Shown here piece by piece: positions 7,119-16,438 of a DNA stretch of 64,000 nt (its first letter is position 1; each line of letters begins with the position of its first letter). The notes under the pieces were generated by a model, which was not told the origin of the DNA, did not search any database, and saw only the letters and a list, made by a program, of their open reading frames with translations. Made by a program: the position numbers and the translations under genes. This DNA is from Chryseobacterium sp. JUb7 (lineage in GTDB: Bacteria; Bacteroidota; Bacteroidia; Flavobacteriales; Weeksellaceae), in NCBI RefSeq assembly GCF_024806495.1, contig NZ_JANUFF010000008.1, forward strand, positions 1 through 64,000, given 5' to 3'.

Positions 7119-8273
7119 ATGATAAAAAAAAATCTGGTATTTCTTTTTATTTTAATATCCTCTTATCTCCTTGCTCAAAACTATGAAAGATATAAAAAAT
7201 TAAAAGATACTGTAATACACTCTACCAATCTCGGATTCGAGAAAAAGATTTCAGTATTAGTTCCGGTAGAATGGCAAAAAGAGATAAAGAACGATTTTCC
7301 ACTGATTATTGTATTTGATAAGCAAAATAAAAGAAGTAATAACTATATCCTCAATACCATTGATTATCTGACCAGTAATGAACAAATGCCTTCATCTGTA
7401 ATTATAAGTGTGGAATCAGAACAACGCTATCGTTATATTGAAACACAGTACAAAATTTCTGACCCAAATGGTCGTGGAATTGAGAATGAAAAATTCATTT
7501 TTGAAGAACTAATCCCACTTGCAGAACGAGATTACAAAGCGTCATCTTTTAGAATTTTAATTGGTCATTCAAGGTATGGTTATTTTACCACTTCACTTTT
7601 CAATTCAAGAATAAATGATTTGAATGCGATTATTTCGATGAGTCCGTTTTTTGTTCAGAAAAATATTGACATAACCCATTCAATAAGCGAATTAAACAGA
7701 CATTCTTACAAGTATAAAAAGTATTATCGTTTTGGAATCGGAAACGATTATCCTGAAGATTTCCATAAAATGGATTCTATTCTAAAGAAGAATATTGATA
7801 ATCCACTTTTAGATATTAAAGGGTACCGTTTTAAAGAAGCAGACCATAATGCCACTCCAGGATTACTGATCAATACGGCACTCTATGAAATATTTGAAGA
7901 TTGGTACGCTATTCAGTCAAAGTATATTTCAAACAAACAAATAGATTTAGGTATAAAAAAAACTCTTGATCAAGAAATACAGTCAAACTACGGGACAAAC
8001 CTAAACTTTTCTTTAGGCATTTTAAATGGCAAAGGTTGGTATTTTTATAATGAAAAACAAAACAGCAAAGCAATTGAGGCATGGAAAATCTTACTACACT
8101 CTTATCCGAATTTTTCAGAAGCTTACCTAAATATCATAAAAGCTAAGATAAAATTAAAGCAGAGCTATTCTGAAACAATAAAAGAATTCAGCAAATCACT
8201 GGTCAATTCTAAATTTTATACAGAAAAAGAAAAGAAACAATTAGAAATTGAATTACAGGAAATCACAAAATAA
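7119..8273 (+). CDS. Exported alpha/beta-hydrolase, esterase D type, with C-terminal helical repeat
   Basis: 384 residues from the ATG at 7119; the longer frame from a TTG at 7008 only adds a non-signal-like extension. The signal peptide ends '..SSYLLAQ'. A hydrolase domain of the putative esterase family (PF00756-type) follows, with nucleophile motif G-H-S-R-Y-G (Ser151 in this numbering) and a likely catalytic His in 'ADHNATPG' (about 243). The C-terminal 100 residues ('NGKGWYFYNEKQNSKAIEAWKILLHSYPNFSEAY') look like a TPR pair. It probably hydrolyses an ester in the periplasm; the substrate is unknown. It is the last large gene of the first accessory block. Confidence 0.75.
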   Translation: MIKKNLVFLFILISSYLLAQNYERYKKLKDTVIHSTNLGFEKKISVLVPVEWQKEIKNDFPLIIVFDKQNKRSNNYILNTIDYLTSNEQMPSSVIISVESEQRYRYIETQYKISDPNGRGIENEKFIFEELIPLAERDYKASSFRILIGHSRYGYFTTSLFNSRINDLNAIISMSPFFVQKNIDITHSISELNRHSYKYKKYYRFGIGNDYPEDFHKMDSILKKNIDNPLLDIKGYRFKEADHNATPGLLINTALYEIFEDWYAIQSKYISNKQIDLGIKKTLDQEIQSNYGTNLNFSLGILNGKGWYFYNEKQNSKAIEAWKILLHSYPNFSEAYLNIIKAKIKLKQSYSETIKEFSKSLVNSKFYTEKEKKQLEIELQEITK

Positions 8274-8340
8274 AACCCAATGCGTACAGGTCTCTCAACG
8301 TTTCACTAAATGTCCATCTTCAATCATGTACTATAAATTT

Positions 8341-8859
8341 ATGAAAACACTTTTTAATACAACGATTCTTATTATTCCTCTATTTTTTTGGTTTGGCTGT
8401 ACCAGACAAATGCAAAAATCACCTTTTCCGAAATTTGCTGAATATTTTAGTCCAAAATCAAAACTTTCTTTAACGATAAAAAATCAGAACTTTGAACTAG
8501 AGCGTATGGAATTTTCTGGTGATCAAGTATTTTCCACTCCAATTACCAATGGTACATGCTATGTAGATGGAAATATTTTGATACTCAACGGAAACAACAA
8601 AAAGAAGTATGTTTTAGAGATTGAATCTGAAGAAATCCTGACACCAAAAAAACTTGAAAATACCACAGATGAAGAAAAATTTTTAGCATGGACCATTTAC
8701 TATGATAATGGAGATGATAAACAAAATGGTGGCTGGAATGATAACAATACAAAAGAAGGAGTCTGGTCATATTTTGACAAGAAAGGAAACAGAACTCAAA
8801 AATTATATAAAAACGGGATTCTAAAAGACGAAAATTACAAATTTGAATGGGAAAAATAA
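8341..8859 (+). CDS. Lipoprotein with YwqK/MORN-like C-terminus
   Basis: 172 residues from the ATG at 8341 (an upstream in-frame ATG at 8248 overlaps the previous gene). Lipoprotein signal 'MKTLFNTTILIIPLFFWFGC' with the lipobox cysteine at residue 20. The C-terminal 'GVWSYFDKKGNRTQKLYKNG' is the repeat seen in YwqK-type 'antitoxin-like' and MORN-variant proteins, which often sit beside polymorphic toxins. The middle is beta-rich and not recognised. The gene follows the esterase by 67 bases. Confidence 0.6.
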   Translation: MKTLFNTTILIIPLFFWFGCTRQMQKSPFPKFAEYFSPKSKLSLTIKNQNFELERMEFSGDQVFSTPITNGTCYVDGNILILNGNNKKKYVLEIESEEILTPKKLENTTDEEKFLAWTIYYDNGDDKQNGGWNDNNTKEGVWSYFDKKGNRTQKLYKNGILKDENYKFEWEK

Positions 8860-9322
8860 AAAAGAATCGCCTGGCATTGATTTTACTTTTTTAACCATTG
8901 GTGATTTTATCATCATTAATTACAAAATGTTTGAAGCCTTATAAGCGATGATATTTTATAGTTTTAAGCTGTCAGTTTTTACAAGTTTTAAATGGAAAAT
9001 AAAACTGTTGATAAAGATTTTTTTATATTTAGAGAAGTAAATAAGTATTTGTAGAAACACGTTGTGCATTTTGCGGAATTTTGGGATTAAATTCGTCGGT
9101 TCGAGTGTTTTTTCGTAACAAAGTGGAGAAAAAATGTATCGAGAACAGATTTATCTTCAAAATTACAAACTTCTCGATACGATTTTTTTCAAAAACCTAC
9201 TCGAAGTGACGAAAACAAATCAAAATGCACAACGGGTTTGTAGAATACTTTACGAATGTCAAATAAAATAGGCTTTGCTTGCATCTTGCGTTCTGCAACA
9301 TACCTATAAACAAATATAAAAA
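8860..9322. other. Gene-free stretch containing MITE copy 2
   Basis: Apart from the 180-bp element at 9057-9236, I see no coding frame, RNA gene or clear promoter. It marks the boundary between the accessory block and core genes. Confidence 0.5.
9057..9236 (-). mobile_element. 180-bp MITE, copy 2
   Basis: Inverted orientation of the element at 4209-4388: ACACGTTGTGCATTTTG at the left end, CAAAATGCACAACGGG at the right, and the same palindromic interior (CGGTTCGAGTG, GTATCGAGAA, TTCTCGATACGA, CTACTCGAAGTGACG). It is flanked by a perfect 9-base direct repeat, TTTGTAGAA (9048-9056 and 9237-9245), i.e. a target-site duplication. No transposase is encoded, so mobility would need a trans-acting enzyme. 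Confidence 0.85.
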
Positions 9323-10000
9323 ATGACAATGCCTATTCATCAATTACCTCCGGACGGAGGCATGTTATATAAAGAAACAGATATGGCTCAGTTTTTTCCT
9401 GAGCCGTTAAATGCAATAACGGCTGTATTTTTTTTAGCATTAGCCATTTTTTGGACCATTAAAATTAAAGGTAATTTTAAAGAATATCCTTTTTTAATAT
9501 ATTGCTTGGTTTTATTATATATTGGTGCCATAGGAGGAACTATTTACCATTCATTCAGACAATGGCCGGTATTTATTATGATGGATTGGATGCCCATCAT
9601 GTTGCTCTGTTTGTCTGCCGGATTTTATTTTGTAGCTCAAAGCACCAAATGGTATTATGCTGTTTTAATGGTTCTCGGATATCTATTCCTCATGTTTGCT
9701 TTGAGAAATTGGATTTTGATAGGTAATACTTCTCTTTTTATCAATGTAAACTATGCAATTATGGCTTCATTTGTACTCTTTTCGGTATTGAATTATTTAA
9801 TCTATACCAAATGGAAAGCCGGCAAATGGGTAGGCTTTGCTTTATTGTCGTTTGTTTTAGCCCTGACCTTCCGTATTGCCGATAAATGGGAATGGTTTAG
9901 TTTCGGAACACACTTCTTATGGCATACTTTCGGGGCGGCGGCAACATTTTGTATGTTTAATTATATCTATCTTACGCAGAATACAATTAGAAAAGCATAA
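9323..10000 (+). CDS. Ceramidase-like membrane hydrolase (CREST superfamily)
   Basis: 225 residues with about seven transmembrane segments. The CREST metal-site pattern is visible: a conserved Glu/Asn near the N-terminus ('FPEPLNAITA'), 'GTIYHSF' with Ser and His in the third segment, 'MMDWMP' with an intramembrane Asp, and 'GTHFLWHTFGA' supplying the last two His. This is the layout of PF05875 ceramidases and related bacterial proteins, predicted zinc-dependent amide hydrolases. A role in sphingolipid turnover is plausible because many Bacteroidota make sphingolipids, but this is inferred. Confidence 0.75.
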   Translation: MTMPIHQLPPDGGMLYKETDMAQFFPEPLNAITAVFFLALAIFWTIKIKGNFKEYPFLIYCLVLLYIGAIGGTIYHSFRQWPVFIMMDWMPIMLLCLSAGFYFVAQSTKWYYAVLMVLGYLFLMFALRNWILIGNTSLFINVNYAIMASFVLFSVLNYLIYTKWKAGKWVGFALLSFVLALTFRIADKWEWFSFGTHFLWHTFGAAATFCMFNYIYLTQNTIRKA

Positions 10001-10108
10001 GTAGTTTTTATCTTCTTTGAATCTCTAATTCATAAATAAATTGGTTTAATATAATGCGCAATTATATTTATTTAATTTTATGGAATTCAGACTATAATTC
10101 TTTTAAGG

Positions 10109-10137
10109 TTGAAAGAAAGATGATTTACTTATATTTG
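10109..10137 (+). promoter_or_regulatory. Bacteroidota-type promoter for the PIG-L/symporter operon
   Basis: TTG at 10109-10111, an 18-base spacer, then TATATTTG at 10130-10137, matching the -33 TTG / -7 TAnnTTTG pattern of Bacteroidota housekeeping promoters. It lies 20 bases upstream of the PIG-L start codon. Confidence 0.7.
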
Positions 10138-10156
10138 CCCCGCAAAGCAAATTCAT

Positions 10157-12652
10157 ATGTTCAAAAAAGTAAGCACTGTATTTATCCTTGGATTGTGTAC
10201 GGTTTTTTCGGCTCAACAAATTCGGCCATCTAAATCATCTGAAATTTACCGCGAAATCAAAACCCTAAAACACCTACCTAAAGTTTTATACCTCGCAGCT
10301 CATCCCGATGATGAAAATACTGGGTTGCTCTCCTGGTTAATCAACGGCCAAAATGTAGAAACGGGCTATTTGTCTTTAACCAGAGGTGATGGCGGTCAGA
10401 ATTTATTAGGGACAGAACAAGGTGCTGCATTAGGTTTAATCAGAACCCATGAGCTTTTAGAGGCAAGAAAATTAGACGGTGCTCAACAGTTTTTTACGCG
10501 TGCGATTGATTTCGGGTTTTCTAAAAATACGACTGATACTTTTAAACAGTGGGATGCAGATAGCATTACTGCTGATGTAGTCTGGGTAATCCGTCAATTC
10601 CGTCCTGATGTTATTATTTGTCGTTTTCCGCCTACTGCTGCGGCAGGACACGGACAACATGCGACTTCGGCTGTGGTTGCGGAAAAAGCTTTTAAGCTGG
10701 CAGGAGATAAAAATGCTTTCCCAGATCAATTAAAATATGTTAATGTATGGCAGCCAAAACGCGTACTTTGGAATACTTTCAGATTTGGTAACAACAATAC
10801 GACTGCAGAAAATCAACTGAAAGTCACGGTTGGGCAATATGATGCACAACTCGGAATGGGCTATGGTGAATTGGCAGGATTAAGCAGAAGTTTACATAAA
10901 AGCCAGGGTGCAGGAACACAGTCTGTCGCTGGAATAAAAACAGAATATTTTGCCCATGTTGCTGGTGAGGCTGCAAAATCAACACTTTTTGATGGAGTCG
11001 TTAAAACATGGACCTCAAATGGAAATGCTGATATTGACCAGTCATTAGATAAAATTATTTCAGATTTCAATTTCAACGAGCCAGACCATAGCTTACCTGC
11101 TTTACTTGCTTTGCGAAAAAAAGTTTTGGCATTAAAAGATTCAGATTTAAAAAAGGATAAAATAAAATCTCTCGACAATATCATTTTAAGCTGTGCCGGG
11201 TTTATGGGCGAGGTGGTTACCAATCAGGCTGAAGCTGTTGCCGGAGATCATTATAATTTTAGATTAAATTTGATTTCAAGAGCTGCAAATTTTGTTGTTT
11301 TAGAAGATGTAAAATGGCTAAGTCAGTCAGAAAATTTCAACAGAAAACTGTCAAAAGATTCTTTAATTACCATTCAGCACGATATTCAGATTCCTGCTGA
11401 TGCAGCACTCACAGAACCTTACTGGTTGACAAAACCAGCCAAAGATGCGGCCACTTTCTCTGTTCCGAATGATACTTTAGTCGGCTTGCCTGAGGCGGAA
11501 TCACCATTGAATGTTTTGCTTAATTTAAAAATAGGCTCGGAAAAATTTCAGGTTAAACTTCCTTTATCTTTCAAGAAATTAGATCCGGTGCGTGGCGATG
11601 TGGTCGAAGCCTTGCGCATTGTTCCAGCATTGGAACTGAAGTTTACACAACCACTTTATTTAGTCAAAGAAAATGAAGATTTGCATTTGAGTTTAAATTT
11701 CAAGGTTAATTCAAATAAACAGTTTAATAATGGAAAAATAAACTTGTTATATAATGGAGAAAGATTAGGCGGAGGAGATTTAAAATCAATCAATGGAAAA
11801 GATTTTACCGTTGATTATGTCATTCCAAAAGCTAAACTTGCTTCAATAAAATCAAATCAGTTACAATTGGATGCCAATTTTGTTGCAGATGGAGTCACTT
11901 ATAACAAAAAACAGGTATTAATTCAATACCCTCATTTGCCTTCCTTACAATATTTTACACCTGCCAATGTAGTTGTAATGAAAGGCGATATCCAGACTAA
12001 GGTTAAAAAAGTGGGTTATGTTCAAGGTGCAGGAGATTTCATTCCTGAATTTTTACGTATTGCTGGAATTCAGGTAGATGTCCTGAAAGATGAAGATTTT
12101 TATGGCAACTTAGATGAATCTGGCGGAAGCCAAAATAAACTTTCACAGTATGATGCCATTGTATTGGGTGTTCGTGCCAATAATACGGAGAAAAAACTGG
12201 GACGCTGGATGCCTTTTTTATGGTCTTATGTAAAAGCAGGGGGGAATTTGGTCATGCAGTATAACACCAACCAGGATACAACCGTTAACCAATTGGGGAT
12301 GTACAATTTCAGTATTGCCAATAAGCGGGTTACTGAAGAAAATGCTGAGGTCAAATTTTTAAACCCAAATCATAAATTACTGAACTTTCCGAACAAAATT
12401 ACTGCAGATGATTTTAAAGGCTGGGTACAGGAGCGTGGCGCTTATTTCCCTAATCAATGGGATGCAGCGTATGAACCGCTTTTTGAAATGCACGATACCA
12501 ATGAAGAGCCTCTGCGGGGATCAACTTTATATGCCCAATACGGAAAAGGTAACTTCATTTATACTCCGTTGGCATTTTTCAGACAATTACCTGCGGGAAA
12601 TGTTGGTGCGGCAAGATTATTTCTAAACTTTTTATCTGCACAGAAAAACTAA
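10157..12652 (+). CDS. Exported PIG-L family deacetylase, large form
   Basis: 831 residues. Signal peptide to about residue 20; the N-terminal 280 residues are a PIG-L/LmbE zinc deacetylase domain with 'AAHPDDENTG' (His49, Asp52) and 'GHGQH' (164-168) as metal ligands. A beta-sandwich region follows (about 340-590), then a C-terminal domain (about 610-831, 'VKKVGYVQGAGDFIPEFLRIAGI..') resembling a glutamine-amidotransferase-like fold. Family members remove N-acetyl groups from amino-sugar conjugates; the substrate is unknown. It opens an operon: its stop codon overlaps the start of a 34-codon gene, which overlaps the symporter gene. Confidence 0.9.
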   Translation: MFKKVSTVFILGLCTVFSAQQIRPSKSSEIYREIKTLKHLPKVLYLAAHPDDENTGLLSWLINGQNVETGYLSLTRGDGGQNLLGTEQGAALGLIRTHELLEARKLDGAQQFFTRAIDFGFSKNTTDTFKQWDADSITADVVWVIRQFRPDVIICRFPPTAAAGHGQHATSAVVAEKAFKLAGDKNAFPDQLKYVNVWQPKRVLWNTFRFGNNNTTAENQLKVTVGQYDAQLGMGYGELAGLSRSLHKSQGAGTQSVAGIKTEYFAHVAGEAAKSTLFDGVVKTWTSNGNADIDQSLDKIISDFNFNEPDHSLPALLALRKKVLALKDSDLKKDKIKSLDNIILSCAGFMGEVVTNQAEAVAGDHYNFRLNLISRAANFVVLEDVKWLSQSENFNRKLSKDSLITIQHDIQIPADAALTEPYWLTKPAKDAATFSVPNDTLVGLPEAESPLNVLLNLKIGSEKFQVKLPLSFKKLDPVRGDVVEALRIVPALELKFTQPLYLVKENEDLHLSLNFKVNSNKQFNNGKINLLYNGERLGGGDLKSINGKDFTVDYVIPKAKLASIKSNQLQLDANFVADGVTYNKKQVLIQYPHLPSLQYFTPANVVVMKGDIQTKVKKVGYVQGAGDFIPEFLRIAGIQVDVLKDEDFYGNLDESGGSQNKLSQYDAIVLGVRANNTEKKLGRWMPFLWSYVKAGGNLVMQYNTNQDTTVNQLGMYNFSIANKRVTEENAEVKFLNPNHKLLNFPNKITADDFKGWVQERGAYFPNQWDAAYEPLFEMHDTNEEPLRGSTLYAQYGKGNFIYTPLAFFRQLPAGNVGAARLFLNFLSAQKN

Positions 12653-12756
12653 TGAACAAGCAACTTAAAAATTGGAATACCTGGTACATACTATTAGCGA
12701 TTGCATTAGTAGTTCAGATCGCATTTTATTATTTCTTCACTAAATTCTGGGCATGA
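12652..12756 (+). CDS. 34-residue single-pass membrane microprotein, symporter-coupled
   Basis: The start ATG shares bases with the stop of the PIG-L gene (TAATG) and its TGA overlaps the start of the symporter (ATGA), so all three are translationally coupled. The peptide has a short polar N-terminus ('MNKQLKNWNTWY'), one hydrophobic helix of about 18 residues and an aromatic/basic end ('YYFFTKFWA'). Some SSS transporters have a small membrane partner (for example DUF4212, or the YhdT/PanF pair), but this peptide is shorter than those. Two precise stop/start overlaps make a real gene likely. Confidence 0.75.
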   Translation: MNKQLKNWNTWYILLAIALVVQIAFYYFFTKFWA

Positions 12757-14444
12757 GTACGATAGATTGGACAGTTCTTATTGTTACACTGGTTGCGGTA
12801 GTGGTTTACGGCGTATTCATCGGTCGTGGCCAAAAAAGCAACGAATCCTACCTGAAAGCGGATAATAAAATGCCCTGGTACATTGTGTTGATCGGTATTA
12901 TGGCGACTCAGGCAAGTGCGATTACATTTCTTTCGGCACCGGGTCAGGCTTATACAGATGGGATGCGTTTCGTGCAGTATTACTTTGGTCTGCCTTTGGC
13001 GATGATTGTGATCTGTATCACTTTCATCCCGATTTTTCAACGCTTAAATGTGTACACCGCCTATGAATATTTAGAAAACCGTTTTGATAAAAAAACAAGG
13101 GTACTCACTTCACTGCTTTTTCTTTTTTCCAGAGGATTATCAACAGGAATCAGCATTTACGCTCCGAGTATCATCTTATCAAGCGTTTTAAACTGGAATA
13201 TTTATTTAACCAATGTTTTAACGGGTGGCATTCTGTTGATTTACACCTATGTTGGAGGAGCAAAAGCAATCGCTCACACTCAAAAATTACAGTTTCTCAT
13301 TATTCTGGGAACCATGGCTTTTGCAGGATATTTACTTATTCAAAATATGCCGAATGGAATTGGTTTTAACGACGCGCTTTATCTGGCGGGAAAATCCGGA
13401 AAACTCAATGTAATCACCACAGAATTCGACTGGAAAGATAAATACAATATCTGGAGCGGATTGATTGGCGGTTTTTTTCTGGCACTTTCTTACTTTGGGA
13501 CTGACCAGAGTCAGGTCGGCAGGTATATTACCGCGAAGGACAATACCAATGCGAAAATGGGCTTGCTGTTGAACGGATTGGTTAAAATTCCGATGCAGTT
13601 TGCTATTCTTCTGATCGGTGCTCTGCTTTTCGCCTTCTTTTCCTTAAAACCGGCCCCGATTTATTTTAACGAGCGTTCTTATCAATATTTAAAGGAAACA
13701 AAACCTGAACAGGCAGCAGTTTTTGAAAAAGAGCATCGGGATTTACAAATTAAATTTAACGCAGAGTCGAAAGAAATTCTAAAACTGAAAGAAATTCAAT
13801 CTCCCCAACTCACAAAAACAATTCAGGATTTTAAAAGCACACAGACCCAGGTAAAAGAGCTTCACGGCAGGGTAGAGGAAGCTATTAATCATTCAAACTA
13901 TAATGCAGAGAAAACAGATACCAATTACATTTTCCTGTATTTCGTAAAAAATACCTTGCCTGTAGGGATGATCGGTTTACTGTTTGCCGTTATTTTTCTG
14001 GCCAGCTGGGGTTCAATTTCAGCAGCGCTGAATTCCCTTGCCGCCTGCTCCTTAAAAGATGTTCATTTGATATTTAAAAAAGAAACTCCTGACGATGCCA
14101 CTGAGTTGAGGTACAGTCGCCTGCATACTTTAGCTTGGGGTATTTTCTCAATCGGTGTAGCGATGTTTGCCACTCAAATGGGTTCCCTTATTGAAGCCGT
14201 TAATGTATTAGGATCTCTTTTCTACGGTCCGATATTGGGGATTTTTCTGGTCGCATTTTACTATAAAAAAATCACTGGTTCGAATGTATTTATTGCTGCC
14301 ATTTTATCGGAAATTGCGGTTATTGCCGTTTATCAGTTTGATATCGTTTCTTTCCTTTGGCTTAACGTAATAGGGGCAGCGGCAGTCATTATATTTTCTG
14401 CAATCGGATTACTGTTTTATAAGCCGAAAGCCGTAAATTCGTAA
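12753..14444 (+). CDS. Sodium:solute symporter (SSS family)
   Basis: 563 residues, about 13 transmembrane segments, with SSS hallmarks such as 'ATQASAITFLSAPGQAYTDG', 'LENRFDKKTR', 'GGAKAIAHTQKLQ' and 'GTDQSQVGRYITAKD'. A hydrophilic, coiled-coil-prone insert at about 300-385 ('YLKETKPEQAAVFEKEHRDLQ') interrupts the usual core. It is predicted to import an organic solute, perhaps a sugar or amino-sugar product of the upstream PIG-L enzyme; that link is inferred from operon position. Translationally coupled to the 34-aa gene before it. Confidence 0.9.
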   Translation: MSTIDWTVLIVTLVAVVVYGVFIGRGQKSNESYLKADNKMPWYIVLIGIMATQASAITFLSAPGQAYTDGMRFVQYYFGLPLAMIVICITFIPIFQRLNVYTAYEYLENRFDKKTRVLTSLLFLFSRGLSTGISIYAPSIILSSVLNWNIYLTNVLTGGILLIYTYVGGAKAIAHTQKLQFLIILGTMAFAGYLLIQNMPNGIGFNDALYLAGKSGKLNVITTEFDWKDKYNIWSGLIGGFFLALSYFGTDQSQVGRYITAKDNTNAKMGLLLNGLVKIPMQFAILLIGALLFAFFSLKPAPIYFNERSYQYLKETKPEQAAVFEKEHRDLQIKFNAESKEILKLKEIQSPQLTKTIQDFKSTQTQVKELHGRVEEAINHSNYNAEKTDTNYIFLYFVKNTLPVGMIGLLFAVIFLASWGSISAALNSLAACSLKDVHLIFKKETPDDATELRYSRLHTLAWGIFSIGVAMFATQMGSLIEAVNVLGSLFYGPILGIFLVAFYYKKITGSNVFIAAILSEIAVIAVYQFDIVSFLWLNVIGAAAVIIFSAIGLLFYKPKAVNS

Positions 14445-14479
14445 ACGAACAATAATAAAAACAAATAAATAAAAATAGT

Positions 14480-14998
14480 ATGAAAACAATGATTAAATCT
14501 GCTACTGTACTTTTTGCTGCAATGACGGTTTCAGTGAATGCCTTTGCACAGGATACTAAAAAGCCTGCCAGCCCTGCAGCTACTGCAACGGGAAAAATTA
14601 AAGATGCAACCGTTACAATAGCTTATAGCAGCCCTTCTGTTAAGGAACGTAAAATCTGGGGTGATTTAGTAGCTTATGATAAAGTCTGGCGTGCAGGTGC
14701 TAATGAAGCCACTACTTTCGAGACCAGCAAGGATATTACCGTTCAGGGTAAAAAACTTCCTGCAGGTAAATATAGCTTTTTCTTAATTCCTAAAGAAAGC
14801 GGAACTTGGACTGCGGTTTTCAACAAAGAGTCAAAACAATGGGGTGCTTATAAATACGAAGAAGCTAAAGATGCTTTACGTGTTGATGTAAAAACAAAAG
14901 CTTTACCAGCAACGCAGGAAACTTTAATTTATAAAGTAAACAATAATGGATTTACAATGGATTGGGATAAAATCTCAGTTCCTGTAGAGATAAAATAA
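14480..14998 (+). CDS. Exported DUF2911 protein
   Basis: 172 residues: signal peptide '[24 protein letters not shown]', then a DUF2911 domain ('[41 protein letters not shown]', '[12 protein letters not shown]', '[15 protein letters not shown]'). Periplasmic or surface protein of unknown function, common in Bacteroidota. It follows the symporter by 35 bases and is followed by a strong terminator, so it is probably the last gene of the PIG-L operon. Confidence 0.85.
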   Translation: MKTMIKSATVLFAAMTVSVNAFAQDTKKPASPAATATGKIKDATVTIAYSSPSVKERKIWGDLVAYDKVWRAGANEATTFETSKDITVQGKKLPAGKYSFFLIPKESGTWTAVFNKESKQWGAYKYEEAKDALRVDVKTKALPATQETLIYKVNNNGFTMDWDKISVPVEIK

Positions 14999-15018
14999 AT
15001 TTATAGATAAGAAATTAA

Positions 15019-15043
15019 AATCCCGTTCATTCGGGATTTTTTT
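15019..15043 (+). terminator. Intrinsic terminator after DUF2911 gene
   Basis: AATCCCG / CGGGATT stem with a six-base loop, followed by TTTTTT. Confidence 0.85.
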
Positions 15044-15160
15044 GGATAATAGGGAAGATTTGAATTATTTTGAAGGATATTGAAGTTGTCTGCATTGAAA
15101 TTTCTGGTATAAAACACTCAAAATGATAGGATAGCAATTAAGTAATTTTAGTCTTAAAAA

Positions 15161-15664
15161 ATGATGATAATAGATGTATGTGAAAAAGCTTTAAAAGAAC
15201 TTTATAACTTCTCAAAAGAGATTTTATATTTAGGGGACAATATTAAAGATTTTCGAATAGAAGAATTTGAGAATAATATCGGTTATGAATTACCGATAGA
15301 TTTTAAGTTTATAGCCAAGAAACACAACGGAATTATTCTTGCAGGAACTGAAATTTATGGTTTATCTTTCAGTTTAAAAGAAAATTCTCTGGATATAGTC
15401 TATAAATTTGAACATTTTGATGTTGATAATCCAATGCCAAGCTATTTTTTCCCATTTTCACCTGATGGACGTGGAAATCATTATTGTTTGGATTTATCCA
15501 AATTAGCTGACGGAATATGTCCTGTAGTATTTTGGCAATGGGATTTGGAATATGATGATTTTGAAAATGTGGAAGTATCAAATAATAGTTTTGTTGATTG
15601 GGTCAATGAAGTTTTGATCGATTGGAGTAAGGATATCTATAATTATGATGGTACTGAAAAATGA
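15161..15664 (+). CDS. SMI1/KNR4 (SUKH) family protein
   Basis: 167 residues, cytosolic. The SUKH fold is indicated by 'IEEFENNIGYELPIDFKFIAKKHNGI', 'IYGLS', then 'FFPFSPDGRGNHYCLDLS' and 'PVVFWQWDLEYDD' in the usual order. SUKH proteins are very often immunity proteins against secreted polymorphic nuclease toxins. No toxin gene is adjacent, so this would be an orphan immunity gene opening the second accessory island. Start at ATG 15161; an ATG three bases downstream is equally possible. Confidence 0.85.
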   Translation: MMIIDVCEKALKELYNFSKEILYLGDNIKDFRIEEFENNIGYELPIDFKFIAKKHNGIILAGTEIYGLSFSLKENSLDIVYKFEHFDVDNPMPSYFFPFSPDGRGNHYCLDLSKLADGICPVVFWQWDLEYDDFENVEVSNNSFVDWVNEVLIDWSKDIYNYDGTEK

Positions 15665-15842
15665 AAAATTATTTTCTATTTATGATAGCTATATTGAATT
15701 ACTGTTTATAATGTAGAATAACTTTAACTGAACAGTAAATAGAAATACAAAATAGATAGTGAAAAAGGCAACGATAATATTAATTGAGTCACTATAAAAA
15801 ATACATCGGACAATAAAATTAACATATAGAATAAACTGGATT

Positions 15843-16298
15843 ATGAAAAAAATATTTTTATTATTTGTATTATACTCTGGAGTAATTTTTGGTCAATTTA
15901 CAGTATCAAACAATAATTGGAAAGAAATTGGAAAGTATTTTGAAGGAATAAAGCTTTATGAAAATTCAGATAAAACAAAAGCTAAAATTTCTTATTTAGA
16001 TTATAATACAATTGGAAATAACGCTTCTGTTTTAAATCCATCAAAATCTTACGAGTTTATTTTTTCGACTGAAAAAGATACATTAGATAAATTGCATAAA
16101 CTTATAATTGAAAAGATACAAGAAAAGAAAAAACAAGAATTAATTTTAACTTTTCCAGAAGGTGTTTTAACTCTTGATTTTTACGCTGTCAATTTTGTTA
16201 GTTTTAAATTTGTAAATAAGGCTACCAATGAAGATTTGAAACGAGAGACAGTTGGTTTAAATATTAATCGAGTTAATAAGTTGTTTGGAAAGAAATAA
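15843..16298 (+). CDS. Exported hypothetical protein
   Basis: 151 residues with a clear signal peptide ('MKKIFLLFVLYSGVIFGQ'), then a lysine-rich alpha/beta domain without recognisable motif. The end, 'LNINRVNKLFGKK', is basic. It is encoded in a markedly A/T-rich context between the SUKH gene and another orphan gene. Role unknown; periplasmic by its signal. Confidence 0.6.
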   Translation: MKKIFLLFVLYSGVIFGQFTVSNNNWKEIGKYFEGIKLYENSDKTKAKISYLDYNTIGNNASVLNPSKSYEFIFSTEKDTLDKLHKLIIEKIQEKKKQELILTFPEGVLTLDFYAVNFVSFKFVNKATNEDLKRETVGLNINRVNKLFGKK

Positions 16299-16363
16299 AA
16301 TTATTAATTTTTAAAAAAAACTATTAAATAAATACGGTTTAATGTGAGGAAATATAATTTTAA

Positions 16364-16377
16364 ATCTCCCAAACGAT
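16364..16377 (+). repeat. Recurring motif, diverged copy 8
   Basis: ATCTCCCAAACGAT keeps the two ends (ATCTC, CGAT) of the consensus but has CC in the A run. It is followed at once by a 21-codon frame (16381-16446) and then the next gene. Confidence 0.35.
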
Positions 16378-16438
16378 AGCATGAATAATATTAAATTCAA
16401 TTTACCAAAAATTCTCCTTAATCTTAATAGCAAAATCG

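Noticed and set aside
15151..15165. GTCTTAAAAAATGAT as another copy of the recurring motif
   Set aside because: It contains the start codon of the SUKH gene and differs at two or more positions; A-rich leader sequence explains it.
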